From assembly GCA_041166085.1 (NCBI GenBank), contig JBEEFP010000031.1:1-64000 (forward strand): DNA of 64,000 nucleotides, read 5' to 3'. Positions 51,708 through 61,468 of this stretch are shown piece by piece. Source of the stretch: JBEEFP01 sp041166085 (GTDB lineage: Bacteria > Actinomycetota > Acidimicrobiia > Acidimicrobiales > JAFATL01). Under the pieces are notes generated by a model, which worked only from the letters and a program-made list of their open reading frames with translations, was not told the origin of the DNA and made no database searches. Positions within the stretch are counted from its first letter, which is position 1, and the number at the start of each line of letters is the position of its first letter. The position numbers and the translations under genes were made by a program.

Positions 51708-52736
51708 ATGCGAGTCGGGATCCTCACCGGCGGGGGCGACTGCCCCGGCCTCAACGCCGTCATCCGCGCCGTCGTGCGCAAGGGCGAGCGTCATTACGGC
51801 GATCAGCTCCTCGGTTTCCGTGACGGGTGGAAGGGCGTCATCGAGGGCCTCACCATGCCCCTCGACGTGGAACGGTGCCGCGGGATCCTTCCGAAGGGGG
51901 GCACCATCCTCGGGTCGTCCCGCACCAACCCGTACAAGATCGACGGCGGGCCCGAGCGTGTCAAGGACACCCTCGAGACGTTCGGCGTCGACGCCCTCGT
52001 CGCCATCGGCGGCGAGGACACCCTGGGCGTTGCCAACAGGCTCTCGCAGGAGGACGTGCAGGTTGTCGGCGTGCCCAAGACCATCGACAACGATCTCTCG
52101 GCCACCGAGGTGACCTTCGGCTTCCACACCGCGGTGCAGGTCGCCACCGACGCCATCGATCGTCTGCACACGACGGCCGAGTCGCACGACCGCGTCCTCG
52201 TGTGCGAGGTGATGGGGCGCCACGCGGGCTGGATCGCGACGTACGCCGGTATCGCGGGCGGGGCAGCCGAGGTGCTCGTGCCCGAGGAGGAGTTCGACAT
52301 CGAGGAGGTGTGCGACTTCCTGAAACGCAGGCACGAGAGCGGTCGCTACGCGTCCATCGTCGTGGTGGCCGAGGGCGCCAAGCCGAAAGCGGGCACGCTG
52401 GCCTTGCAGTCCGGCGAGACGGACGCGTTCGGACACGTGCGGCTGGGTGGCATCGGTCAGCTGTTGGCCGAGGAGATCGAGAAGCGCACCGGCTTCGAGA
52501 CACGCGTCACGGTGCTGGGCCACATCCAGCGCGGTGGCACGCCGACTGCGTTCGACCGCGTGCTCGCCACCCGGTTCGGCATCGCCGCCATCGACGCCGT
52601 CCATGACAACGGCTTCGGACAGATGGTCGCGCTGCAAGCGGGCAGCATCATCCGCGTGCCACTGGCCGACGCCGTCGGCGAGCTCAAGACGGTCGATCCC
52701 GAGCTCGTCGACGTGGCCGAGGTCTTCTTCGGGTGA
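51708..52736 (+). CDS. pfp: Phosphofructokinase, predicted PPi-dependent
   Basis: A 342-residue PfkA-family enzyme phosphorylating fructose 6-phosphate. N-terminal GILTGGGDCPGLNA, catalytic PKTIDND with Asp127 and MGRHAGWIA are clear. The phosphoryl-donor determinants are Asp104 (GGEDT) and Lys124 (PKTIDND), the pair found in PPi-dependent enzymes, where ATP enzymes have Gly at both; this matches the Amycolatopsis-type PPi-PFK. GGAGGGA precedes the ATG. The next gene starts within seven bases of its stop. Confidence 0.93.
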   Translation: MRVGILTGGGDCPGLNAVIRAVVRKGERHYGDQLLGFRDGWKGVIEGLTMPLDVERCRGILPKGGTILGSSRTNPYKIDGGPERVKDTLETFGVDALVAIGGEDTLGVANRLSQEDVQVVGVPKTIDNDLSATEVTFGFHTAVQVATDAIDRLHTTAESHDRVLVCEVMGRHAGWIATYAGIAGGAAEVLVPEEEFDIEEVCDFLKRRHESGRYASIVVVAEGAKPKAGTLALQSGETDAFGHVRLGGIGQLLAEEIEKRTGFETRVTVLGHIQRGGTPTAFDRVLATRFGIAAIDAVHDNGFGQMVALQAGSIIRVPLADAVGELKTVDPELVDVAEVFFG

Positions 52737-52742
52737 GCTGAG

Positions 52743-54065
52743 CTGGAACGCGTCACTGCAGCGGAGGGCGAGCACAAGCAGCGCCGCATCGCCGGGGCGC
52801 TGGCCGCCCGCGGCCTGCGCGCGGGAGACCGGGTCGCATTCCTCGTGCCTTCCTCGGTCGACCTGCTCTGTGCGGTGCTGGGTGCGCTGCGCACGGGCGT
52901 CATCCCCGTCGTGCTCAACCCGGCGTTGGTGGCCGAGGAACGGGCCGCGCTGCTGGCCGACGCCGAGCCCGTCCTGGTGGTCGACGACGGCGGTGAGCTC
53001 GCGCAGCTGACCGACGGCGCGCCCACCGACCTGGCGCCGGTGCCGCTCGGACGGCCCATGCACTACACGTCGGGGACGTCGGGCCGGCCCAAAGGTGTGT
53101 GGTCCGGCGTCCTGTCGGAGGACGACGCGCGTGCGCTCTTCGAGGACGAGCGCTCGGTGTGGGGCTTCGCGCCCGGTGACGTCCACCTCGTGTGCTCGCC
53201 CCTGTTCCACTCCGCCGCCATCCGCTTCTCGGCCGGCACGCTGCTGAGCGGAGGCGACGTGGTGCTGCTCCCGCGTTTCGACGCGTCCGCAGCGGCCGAC
53301 GCCATCGCTGTCGAGCGGCCGACGACCGCCTTCATGGCGCCCGCTCATCTGCAGCGGCTGTTCGCGTCGGGGTCCGTCCCCGACCTCTCGTCGTTCCGGT
53401 TGCTGGCCCACGCCGGCGCGCCATGTCCCGAGCCGTTGAAGCTCGCGGCGATGGACGCCTTCCCGTCCGGCTCCGTCTGGGAGTTCTACGGCTCGACGGA
53501 AGGGCAGTTCACCGTGTGCCCGCCCGATCTGTGGCTCGAGCGACCCGGCACCGTGGGTCGGGCCCGCCCCGGTCGCACGCTGTCCGTCGATCCGGACGGC
53601 ACCATCTGGTGCGCGGTGCCGCCGCATGCGCGCTTCGAGTACTGGCGTGACGCGGACAAGACGGCCGCCGCGTGGAGAGGGGACGCCTTCACGGTGGGCG
53701 ACCTGGGCCGGCTCGACGACGACGGCTGCCTGTTCCTGGACGGGCGACGCGACGACCTCATCATCAGCGGCGGGGTGAACGTGTACCCGGCCGAGGTGGA
53801 GCGTGTGCTGGCGGGTGCAGCGGGCGTGGGTGAGGTGGCGGTGTTCGGCGCACCGGACGAGCGATGGGGTCAGCGGGTGTGCGCGGCGGTGGTGGCGGAC
53901 GGCGCCGTCGACCCAGCCGTCGTGCTGGCCGAAGCGCGTCGCCATCTCGCGCCGTACAAGTGCCCGAAGGACGTGTATCTCGTCGACACGCTGCCCCGGA
54001 CAGCCACCGGGAAGGTCCGCCGATCGGCCATCGCGGGTCGACTTGGCCTCGACGGGGAAGGATGA
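52743..54065 (+). CDS. Acyl-CoA synthetase (AMP-forming), short N-terminus
   Basis: Adenylate-forming ligase. AMP motif YTSGTSGRPKG, FYGSTEGQFT in place of the usual TE motif, VGDLGRLDDDGCLFLDGRRDD hinge segment, and Lys in RTATGKVRRSA. There is no ATG, GTG or TTG between the pfp stop and GTG 52845, yet homology (ALAARGLRAGDRVAFLVP) extends back to about 52743, so I list CTG 52743 (440 residues). Even so, about 20-30 N-terminal residues seem missing compared with the family. Substrate unknown; it is probably translated by coupling to pfp. Confidence 0.8.
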   Translation: MERVTAAEGEHKQRRIAGALAARGLRAGDRVAFLVPSSVDLLCAVLGALRTGVIPVVLNPALVAEERAALLADAEPVLVVDDGGELAQLTDGAPTDLAPVPLGRPMHYTSGTSGRPKGVWSGVLSEDDARALFEDERSVWGFAPGDVHLVCSPLFHSAAIRFSAGTLLSGGDVVLLPRFDASAAADAIAVERPTTAFMAPAHLQRLFASGSVPDLSSFRLLAHAGAPCPEPLKLAAMDAFPSGSVWEFYGSTEGQFTVCPPDLWLERPGTVGRARPGRTLSVDPDGTIWCAVPPHARFEYWRDADKTAAAWRGDAFTVGDLGRLDDDGCLFLDGRRDDLIISGGVNVYPAEVERVLAGAAGVGEVAVFGAPDERWGQRVCAAVVADGAVDPAVVLAEARRHLAPYKCPKDVYLVDTLPRTATGKVRRSAIAGRLGLDGEG

Positions 54066-54070
54066 CTCCC

Positions 54071-54901
54071 ATGGCTGATCGCGATCGTGCTGTCCTGACC
54101 ACTGGCGCCAACTCGGGTATCGGGTTGGCGACCGTCCTCGAAGTCGCCCGCCGCGGGTATCGGTCCATCGGGTCGGTGCGGTCCGAGGCCAAGGCCGACG
54201 TGGTGGCCAAGGCGGCCGCCGACGCCGGGGTCGAGGTGGAGACCGTGCTGCTGGACGTGACCGACGCGGAGCAGTGCGAGAAGGTGGTCGGCGGTCTTGA
54301 CCTGTACGGGCTCGTGAACAACGCCGGGTACGGCCTCACCGGCGCAGTCGAGGACGTGGACGACGACGAGGCCCACCACCTCATGGAGACGATGGTGTTC
54401 GCCCCGATGCGTTTGGCGCGGCTGGCCCTGCCGCGCATGCGGGAGCGCGGCACCGGTCGCATCGTCAACGTGTCGTCGATCGCCGGTCGCACGAGCGCGC
54501 CGTTCGCGGGGTGGTACGGCGCGGCCAAGCACGCGATCGAGACCCTGTCCGACGCGCTGCGCATCGAGGTCGCGGGCGGCGGCATCAAGGTCGTGCTGGT
54601 GGAGCCCGGCGGCTTCAAGACCGGCATCTGGGAGGAGTTCGAGGGCGACATCACCCGGCGGGAGGGCGCGGGCAGCCGGTTCGGACCGGCCTACCGCCGC
54701 TCGCTCCGAGGGCAGCAGCTGATCGAACCGCTGATGGGCGACCCCGGCCAGTGCGCCCGTGTCATCGCCGGCGCCTTGTCGGCCCGCTCGCCCCGCGCCC
54801 GGTACCTCGTCGGGCTCGACGCCCAGATGATGAACCTGGCCGAGACGTTCACGCCGACGCCGGTGAAGGACCGCGTCATCCGCCTCGTCCTCGGCATCTG
54901 A
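54071..54901 (+). CDS. SDR family oxidoreductase
   Basis: A 276-residue classical SDR. TTGANSGIGLATV cofactor loop, LVNNAGYG, NVSSIAGRTSAPFAG and the catalytic pair in WYGAAKHAIE. VEPGGFKTGIW resembles retinol/steroid-dehydrogenase-like bacterial SDRs. ATG 54071 has GGAAGG about nine bases upstream; ATG 54062, overlapping the synthetase stop, has none. The acyl-CoA synthetase neighbour suggests lipid metabolism. Confidence 0.88.
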   Translation: MADRDRAVLTTGANSGIGLATVLEVARRGYRSIGSVRSEAKADVVAKAAADAGVEVETVLLDVTDAEQCEKVVGGLDLYGLVNNAGYGLTGAVEDVDDDEAHHLMETMVFAPMRLARLALPRMRERGTGRIVNVSSIAGRTSAPFAGWYGAAKHAIETLSDALRIEVAGGGIKVVLVEPGGFKTGIWEEFEGDITRREGAGSRFGPAYRRSLRGQQLIEPLMGDPGQCARVIAGALSARSPRARYLVGLDAQMMNLAETFTPTPVKDRVIRLVLGI

Positions 54902-54902
54902 G

Positions 54903-55097
54903 ATGGCCGATCAGTTCTGGTGGTGCCTCGACCACAACCGCGTCGAGGGCACCGACAGCACGTGTCCGCCGGACCGCCGCATCGGCCCCTACGAGTCGCG
55001 CGAGGCGGCCGAGCACTGGCGCGAGCAATACGCCCAGCGCAACGAGGCCCTCGACGAGGAGGACCGCGAGTGGGAAGAGGGCCCAGCGGGGGAGTGA
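54903..55097 (+). CDS. Small conserved protein, function unknown
   Basis: A 64-residue acidic protein beginning MADQFWWCLDHNRVEG, with two Cys (WWCLDH, STCPPD), then IGPYESREAAEHWREQYAQR, an amphipathic helix. Small proteins of this pattern (Trp-Trp-Cys start, GPYxSxEAA) recur in actinobacteria without known function; the GPY-x5-A-x4 part resembles half of a SPOR fold. It begins one base after the SDR stop codon. Confidence 0.75.
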   Translation: MADQFWWCLDHNRVEGTDSTCPPDRRIGPYESREAAEHWREQYAQRNEALDEEDREWEEGPAGE

Positions 55098-55104
55098 GGC
55101 CAGG

Positions 55105-55148
55105 TTCTGGTGCACTTCTGGTCGCTGTGGCGACGTCGTGCACCAGAA
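55105..55148. terminator. Bidirectional structured terminator
   Basis: TTCTGGTGCA (55105-55114) pairs with TGCACCAGAA (55139-55148). The 24-base loop contains a second small stem GTCGC/GCGAC. It lies between convergent genes ending at 55097 and 55156. Confidence 0.65.
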
Positions 55149-55155
55149 GGTCGAG

Positions 55156-55956
55156 TCACTCCGCGGTGACGGCGGCCTCCGCGTCGACGAGCAGGCGCCG
55201 GAAGGCGGCGTCGATCGACGGGGGTGCAGCGACGACGATGTCGGACGACGGCGGCCCGCCTTCGAGGTCGCCGACCGCGGCGCCCGCCTCGGCCGCGACG
55301 AGGGCCCCGGCCGAGAAGTCCCAGAGCTGCAGACCGCGCTCGAAGAAGACGTCCATCCGTCCCGCCGCCACCCAGCAGAGGTCGACGGACGCTGCGCCGG
55401 CCCGCCGGATGTCGCGCACGGCCGACATGATGCGGGCGACCACCTCGGCCTGCCACGCCCGCCGGTCCGGCAGGTAGGAGAACCCCGTCCCCACCAGCGC
55501 GGTCGCGACCGTGGGAGGACCGTGCACGTGCAGCGCGACGCCGTTGCACCACGCGCCTCGGCCCTTGATGGCGGTGAAGGTCTCGCGGTGGGACGGATCG
55601 TGCACGGCCGCGACCACGACCTCGCCGTCGACGTCGACCGCGACGGAGACGCCGTAGGCCGGGAACCCGTAGAGGTAGTTGGTCGTGCCGTCGAGCGGGT
55701 CGATGATCCAGCGCACGCCCGACGAGCCCGCTTCGTGGGAACCCTCCTCGCCGAGCAAGCCGTCGTCGGGACGGGCGGCCCGCACGGTCGACACGATGAA
55801 GGACTCCGCGGCCCGGTCCATCTCCGTCACCATGTCGGTGGCAGACGACTTCTGCTCGACGGACGTGCGAGCCTCGTGCAGCCCAGCCTGCAGCAGCGCC
55901 CCCGCCCCCTCGGCCGCGTCGACGGCGAGGCGCAGGAGGGCATCGAGATCGGGCAC
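55156..55956 (-). CDS. Inositol monophosphatase family protein
   Basis: A 266-residue Mg-dependent phosphatase. Metal-site motifs are GEEGSHEAG, WIIDPLDGTTNYLYGFP and LQLWDFSAGALVAAEAGA, the standard IMPase set. The substrate could be inositol, histidinol or 3'-phosphoadenosine phosphates; inositol phosphate is plausible in an actinobacterium. TACGCT ends seven bases before the GTG start, sharing bases with the -10 of the divergent threonine aldolase gene. Confidence 0.9.
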   Translation of the reverse strand: MPDLDALLRLAVDAAEGAGALLQAGLHEARTSVEQKSSATDMVTEMDRAAESFIVSTVRAARPDDGLLGEEGSHEAGSSGVRWIIDPLDGTTNYLYGFPAYGVSVAVDVDGEVVVAAVHDPSHRETFTAIKGRGAWCNGVALHVHGPPTVATALVGTGFSYLPDRRAWQAEVVARIMSAVRDIRRAGAASVDLCWVAAGRMDVFFERGLQLWDFSAGALVAAEAGAAVGDLEGGPPSSDIVVAAPPSIDAAFRRLLVDAEAAVTAE

Positions 55957-55962
55957 GACCGG

Positions 55963-55969
55963 TAGCGTA
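55963..55969. promoter_or_regulatory. Seven-base bidirectional -10 element
   Basis: TAGCGTA contains TAGCGT on the plus strand (seven bases before GTG 55976) and TACGCT on the minus strand (seven bases before GTG 55956). The two start codons lie only 19 bases apart, leaving no room for leaders. Confidence 0.6.
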
Positions 55970-55975
55970 AGCGGG

Positions 55976-56998
<1,023 letters not shown>

Positions 56999-58488
56999 GC
57001 GGGCGCGTAGGCGGTCGTGGGCGCCGACCGACCCCGCAGCTCGAACGTCCCCACCGGCATCCAGTGGGCCGCTTCGTCGCCGGCCCGCTCCACGCTGGCT
57101 TCGCTCGCGAGGACGTGCGTCGGATGTTGCTTGGCCGCCTCGGTGAGGCGGGCCGCCTCGTTCACGGGGTCGCCGATGACCGTGTACTCGTAGCGCTGCT
57201 CGGCGCCGACGTTGCCGGCCACGGCCGGTCCCGACGAGACGCCGATGCCGGCCGGGAGGTTCCCGCCCAGGGCCGCGCCCAACTTGCGCGCGGCTCGCAA
57301 GGCACGCGCCGCGTGGTCGGGCTGGTCGGCCGGCGCGCCGAAGACGCACAGCGCGCCGTCCCCTTCGAACTTGTTCACCCAACCGCCCTCCGCGGCCACG
57401 ACGCGCACGACCGTGCCGAAGAACTCGTTGAGCATCGCCACCACCTGTGTCGGTGGACGCTCCTGGGCGATGGTCGTGGATCCGACGAGGTCGACGAAGA
57501 GCGCGCTCACATCGCGCAGCTCGCCCCCGAGGCCGGCTGCCTGCTCGACCGCTTGGCGAGCCACCTCCTCGCCCACGTAGCGGCCGAAGAGGTCGCGCAA
57601 CTGCTCGCGCTCGCGCAGGCCTTCCGCCATGCGGTTGAAGCCCGCCTGCAAGAGTCCGATCTCGCCGCCGTCGTCGACGGGGACCGATGTGTCGAGGTCG
57701 CCCGACTCCACCCGCTCGAGTCCGGCCCGCACACTCTCGATGGGCTCGGCGACGGACTTGGCGGCGAGGGCGACGAAGATGCTTCCTGCGATCAGGCCGA
57801 TGGCCGCTAGCAGGACGATGGGGAACAGCAGGTTGGCCCGGTTCTCTGCCGGCGTGAGGGGGGCGATGGCGATGCCGATGAGCGGCACCGCGGAGCCCAG
57901 GGCCCAGCTGAGCACCAGTCTCGGTGTGATGCCGAGGGTGGTGGGGCGGTCGGGTGGCTCACCCTCCAGCACGCGCGCGAACACGGGTCGCAGGAACCGC
58001 TCGCTCAGCAGATAGCACACGGCGGCGCAGGCGACGCCGGCGAGCAGTGTCCCGGCGATCGTCCGCACGATGTCGCGACCGGGCGAGCCGAGGATGGCGT
58101 TCAGCGTTGCGAAGACAGCAGCGGCCACGACCCAGCCCGCGAAGGTCAACGCGGCCAGCTTGGCGGGCTGCGAAAGGGCGGCGCGCCGCTCCTCGGCGTC
58201 AGGGGGGCGGTCGCTGGCGAGCCAACGTTCGACAGTGCGGTACGAGAGCGTCCCGGCCCAATAGCCGGCGGGCCCGATGACGGCGATGAAGGCCACGAAG
58301 ACGATGAGCGACACGCTTGCGTAGTGGTCGAACTCGAGCGCGGGTCCCGTGACGGACGCGGCGAGCAGCGTGAAGTAGGCGAACACCAGTACCGCACCCA
58401 CCGCGTTGGCGATCCCGAACCTTGCGAGGAGCAGCTGCCTGTGCTCCTTCGCTTCCTTGGCCCGGTCGGGACCGTCGGTCACGGCGCG

Positions 58489-58504
58489 ACCGTACCGCTA
58501 CGGT
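58489..58504. promoter_or_regulatory. Divergent leaderless promoter pair
   Basis: ACCGTA-CCGC-TACGGT: TACGGT on the minus strand ends six bases before GTG 58482 (cyclase), and TACGGT on the plus strand (58499-58504) ends seven bases before ATG 58512, the first mini-ORF. Confidence 0.6.
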
Positions 58505-58511
58505 CGGGGAC

Positions 58512-58565
58512 ATGGCCGGGCGGAGCAGGCAAAGGTAGATGGCCGGGCGGAGCAGGCAAAGGTAA
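58512..58565 (+). repeat. Two tandem 27-base units, each a complete 8-codon mini-ORF
   Basis: 58512-58538 and 58539-58565 differ only at the last base. Each reads ATG, then codons for AGRSRQR, then a stop (TAG in the first, TAA in the second). Each stop directly abuts the next ATG, and the third ATG is that of the PIG-L gene, all in one frame. AAAGG near the end of each unit can serve as a ribosome-binding site for the next ATG. Confidence 0.7.
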
Positions 58566-59276
58566 ATGACTCAGCTCGTCGACGAGGCGCCGGCGACAGC
58601 GCTCGCTGTCTACGCCCATCCCGACGACCCCGAGGTGTCGTGCGGAGGCACCCTGGCACGATGGGCGCGCGCGGGCTGTGCCGTCCACGTGGCAGTGGTC
58701 ACACGGGGCGACAAGGGCAGCTCGGACGCCTCGGTCGACCCCAACGAGTTGGCCGACAGGCGGGCAGGCGAGATGGCCGCGGCCGCGGAGGTGCTCGGGC
58801 TGGCCGGGCACCACGTCCTCGGATACGCGGACGGCGAGGTCGAGAACGACGTCGAGCTCCGTCGCCAACTGGTCGGGCTCATCCGCGCCATCAGACCCGA
58901 GGCGGTCGTGTGTCCCGATCCCACGGCGGTCTTCTTCGGCCCGAGCTACTTCAATCACCACGACCACCGTGTCGTGGGTTGGTCGACCCTCGACGCGGTG
59001 AGTCCTTCCGCGGCCCAGCCCCACTACTTCCCTGACGAGGGTGAGGCCCACCGCGTCGCGGCCGTGTACCTCTCGGGCACCCTCGAGCCCGACGCGTGGG
59101 TCGACATCTCCGAGACGGTGGACGTGAAGGCCCAGGCCCTGCTGTGCCACGCCAGTCAGATCGACGAGACAGCGGAGTGGCTGCGCACCATCGTGCGAGA
59201 GCGAGCCGAGCAAGGCGGACGGCAGGCCGGCGTCGGCTGCGCCGAGGGCTTCCGTCGCTTCACGCCCGCCGGATAG
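58566..59276 (+). CDS. PIG-L family deacetylase
   Basis: A 236-residue zinc-dependent N-deacetylase of the MshB/Mca/LmbE group. The metal motif is HPDDPEVSCGGTLARW and the later ligand His lies in NHHDHRVVGW. Candidates are deacetylation of GlcNAc-inositol in mycothiol synthesis or a mycothiol conjugate amidase, but at 236 residues it is shorter than MshB or Mca. Two tandem mini-ORFs precede the start. Confidence 0.88.
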   Translation: MTQLVDEAPATALAVYAHPDDPEVSCGGTLARWARAGCAVHVAVVTRGDKGSSDASVDPNELADRRAGEMAAAAEVLGLAGHHVLGYADGEVENDVELRRQLVGLIRAIRPEAVVCPDPTAVFFGPSYFNHHDHRVVGWSTLDAVSPSAAQPHYFPDEGEAHRVAAVYLSGTLEPDAWVDISETVDVKAQALLCHASQIDETAEWLRTIVRERAEQGGRQAGVGCAEGFRRFTPAG

Positions 59277-59295
59277 CCACCTTCGAGGACCCGGC

Positions 59296-59568
59296 TCAGT
59301 CGCGCTCGGCCTGGGTCTTCCGCCACTCGCCCATGGCCCGGAGCACCAGCACCGAGACGACGGCGACGCCCCCTGCCGCGAAGGCGGCGCCCACCACTGC
59401 GCCTGCTCCCTGGGCGGTGCCGCACGTGCCGTGACAGGTGAGGTGCACGAACGAGCTGCCGATGAGCGCGCCGACTGCGCCTGCGAAGAGGATGGCCCCG
59501 AAGGCCAGCCAACGGGCCCGTACCGAGGGCAGGGCCGACACCCGACGGTTGTCCGACACGGCCGGCAT
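59296..59568 (-). CDS. Small two-helix membrane protein
   Basis: A 90-residue protein with helices ARWLAFGAILFAGAVGALIG and AGAVVGAAFAAGGVAVVSVL flanking a loop with two Cys (HLTCHGTCGTAQ) that could form a disulfide outside the cell, and a basic C-terminus. No family recognised. Its ATG is 14 bases from the divergent mannosyltransferase start. Confidence 0.6.
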   Translation of the reverse strand: MPAVSDNRRVSALPSVRARWLAFGAILFAGAVGALIGSSFVHLTCHGTCGTAQGAGAVVGAAFAAGGVAVVSVLVLRAMGEWRKTQAERD

Positions 59569-59582
59569 CGTACGCTGCGCTG

Positions 59583-60311
59583 GTGCGGACTCTCGTCGTG
59601 CTGCCGACCTATCAAGAGGCGACGAACATCGTCACCGTGCTGCAGCGCATCCGCGCCGCGATGCCGGACGCGTCAGTGTTGGTGGTCGACGACAACAGTC
59701 CCGACGGCACCGCGGAGCTGGCCGAAGCCACCGGACGCGAGCTCGGGTCCATCGAGGTGCTGCGCCGGCCTGGGAAGGCGGGTCTGGGCGGCGCCTACCG
59801 GGCCGGGTTCGGCCGCGGGATGGAGCAGGGGTACGAGGTGCTGGTGGAGATGGACGCCGATCTCTCCCACGACCCGTCGGCCCTGCCTTCCCTGGTGCGG
59901 CCGCTCGAGGACGGCGTCGACCTGAGCATCGGGTCGCGGTACGTCCCCGGCGGCTCGATCCCCAACTGGGCGGTGCACCGCAGGGCGCTGTCGCGGTGGG
60001 GCAATCGCTACGCGGCGGCCGTGCTGGGCCTCGACATCGCCGATGCCACGTCGGGCTTCCGCGCCTACCGCGCCGAGATGGTGCACAAGGTCGATCTCGG
60101 CATGGTCAGCACCGATGGCTACGGGTTCCAGATCGACATGGCCTATCGCGTCGCCCGCGCGGGCGGCCGCATCGTCGAGGTCCCCATCCAGTTCACGGAC
60201 CGGGTCCGGGGCACGTCGAAGATGTCGATGCGCATCGTCGTCGAGGCGTTGGGCGCGGTCACGTGGTGGGGGCTCCGCGACCGCCTCGGGAAACGTAGGG
60301 TGACGCGATGA
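59583..60311 (+). CDS. Polyprenol monophosphomannose synthase
   Basis: A 242-residue GT2 glycosyltransferase making polyprenyl-phosphate mannose for lipoglycan and protein mannosylation. VVLPTYQEATNI, VVDDNSPDGTAEL, EMDADLSHDP (metal DxD-like), IGSRYVPGGSIPNW and FTDRVRGTSKMS match the DPM1/Ppm1 catalytic domain. There is no acyltransferase domain or membrane helix, so it is the stand-alone form. TACGCT ends six bases before the GTG. Confidence 0.92.
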   Translation: MRTLVVLPTYQEATNIVTVLQRIRAAMPDASVLVVDDNSPDGTAELAEATGRELGSIEVLRRPGKAGLGGAYRAGFGRGMEQGYEVLVEMDADLSHDPSALPSLVRPLEDGVDLSIGSRYVPGGSIPNWAVHRRALSRWGNRYAAAVLGLDIADATSGFRAYRAEMVHKVDLGMVSTDGYGFQIDMAYRVARAGGRIVEVPIQFTDRVRGTSKMSMRIVVEALGAVTWWGLRDRLGKRRVTR

Positions 60312-61468
60312 CTGATCCGTTCACGCCGACCGCGGCAGACCGCTTCACGTTCGGTCTCTGGACGGTCGGCAACCGCGGCCGGGACCCGTTCGGGCACGAG
60401 GTCCGGCCGCCGCTCGACCCGGTCGAGGCGGTGCAGCGCCTGGCCGAGCTCGGCGCCTACGGCGTGAACTTCCACGACGACGATCTGGTGCCCCACGGCG
60501 CGACGGCGTCGGAGCGCGAGACCATCGTCAAACGGTTCCGCAAGGCCCTCGACGAGACGGGCATGCAGGTGCCCATGGCGACCACCAATCTGTTCTCCCT
60601 CCCCGTGTTCAAGGAGGGGGCCTTCACCGCCAACGACCCCGAGGTGCGCCGCTATGCGGTGGCCAAGACGATGGACGCCATCGATCTCGGCGTCGAGCTG
60701 GGCGCGTCCGTCTACGTCATGTGGGGCGGTCGTGAGGGTATGGAGTGCGAGGCGGCCAAAGACGTGCGCCTTGCCCTCGACCGGTACGCCGAGGCGTTCG
60801 ACGTGCTGTGTCAGTACGTGATCGATCGCGGCTACGACCTGCGTTTCGCGTTGGAGCCCAAGCCGAATGAACCGCGCGGCGACATGTTCCTGCCGACCGT
60901 CGGGCACGCCCTCGCCTTCATCGACCGGCTCGAGCACCGCGACATGGTCGGTCTCAACCCGGAGTTCGCTCACGAGACCATGTCGGGACTCTCCTTCGCG
61001 CAGTCGGTGGCCCAGGTGCTGTGGGCGGGGAAGCTGTTCCACATCGATCTGAACGCGCAGCGGATCGGAAAGTTCGACCAGGACTTCCGCTTCGGCAGCG
61101 AGGGCGTGCGCGATGCCTTCTACGTGGTCAAGCTGCTGGAGGACGCAGGCTGGGACGGGATGCGCCACTTCGACGCCCACGCGTACCGCACCGAGGACGC
61201 CGCCGGCGTCTGGGACTTCGCGCGCGGGTGCATGCGCACGTATCTGATCCTGAAGGACAAGGCCCGGCGCTTCGCCGCGGACACCGAGATCCAGGAGGCG
61301 CTCGCGACCGCGAAGGTCGCGGGACTCGCCGAGAACACGTTGCCCGCGGGTGCGTCAGCAGACGACCTGCGGCGTCGGGACTACGACCTCGACGCTCTGG
61401 CCGAGCAGGGCTACGGCCACGAGCGCCTCGACCAGCTCGTCACCGAGCTCCTGCTCGGCGTCAGGTGA
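60308..61468 (+). CDS. xylA: Xylose isomerase
   Basis: A 386-residue class I xylose/glucose isomerase of the actinobacterial type. FTFGLWTVGNRGRDPFG start, catalytic His in NFHDDDL, WGGREGMECEAAKD, ALEPKPNEPRGD with the metal Glu and catalytic Lys, GLNPEFAHE and FHIDLNAQRIGKFDQDFRFG are all present. ATGA overlap with the mannosyltransferase gene suggests one transcript. The kinase for the next step is encoded convergently. Confidence 0.97.
   Translation: MTDPFTPTAADRFTFGLWTVGNRGRDPFGHEVRPPLDPVEAVQRLAELGAYGVNFHDDDLVPHGATASERETIVKRFRKALDETGMQVPMATTNLFSLPVFKEGAFTANDPEVRRYAVAKTMDAIDLGVELGASVYVMWGGREGMECEAAKDVRLALDRYAEAFDVLCQYVIDRGYDLRFALEPKPNEPRGDMFLPTVGHALAFIDRLEHRDMVGLNPEFAHETMSGLSFAQSVAQVLWAGKLFHIDLNAQRIGKFDQDFRFGSEGVRDAFYVVKLLEDAGWDGMRHFDAHAYRTEDAAGVWDFARGCMRTYLILKDKARRFAADTEIQEALATAKVAGLAENTLPAGASADDLRRRDYDLDALAEQGYGHERLDQLVTELLLGVR

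Noticed and set aside
58512..58571. Mini-ORFs as an N-terminal extension of the PIG-L protein
   Set aside because: In-frame TAG (58536) and TAA (58563) stop codons interrupt the frame.
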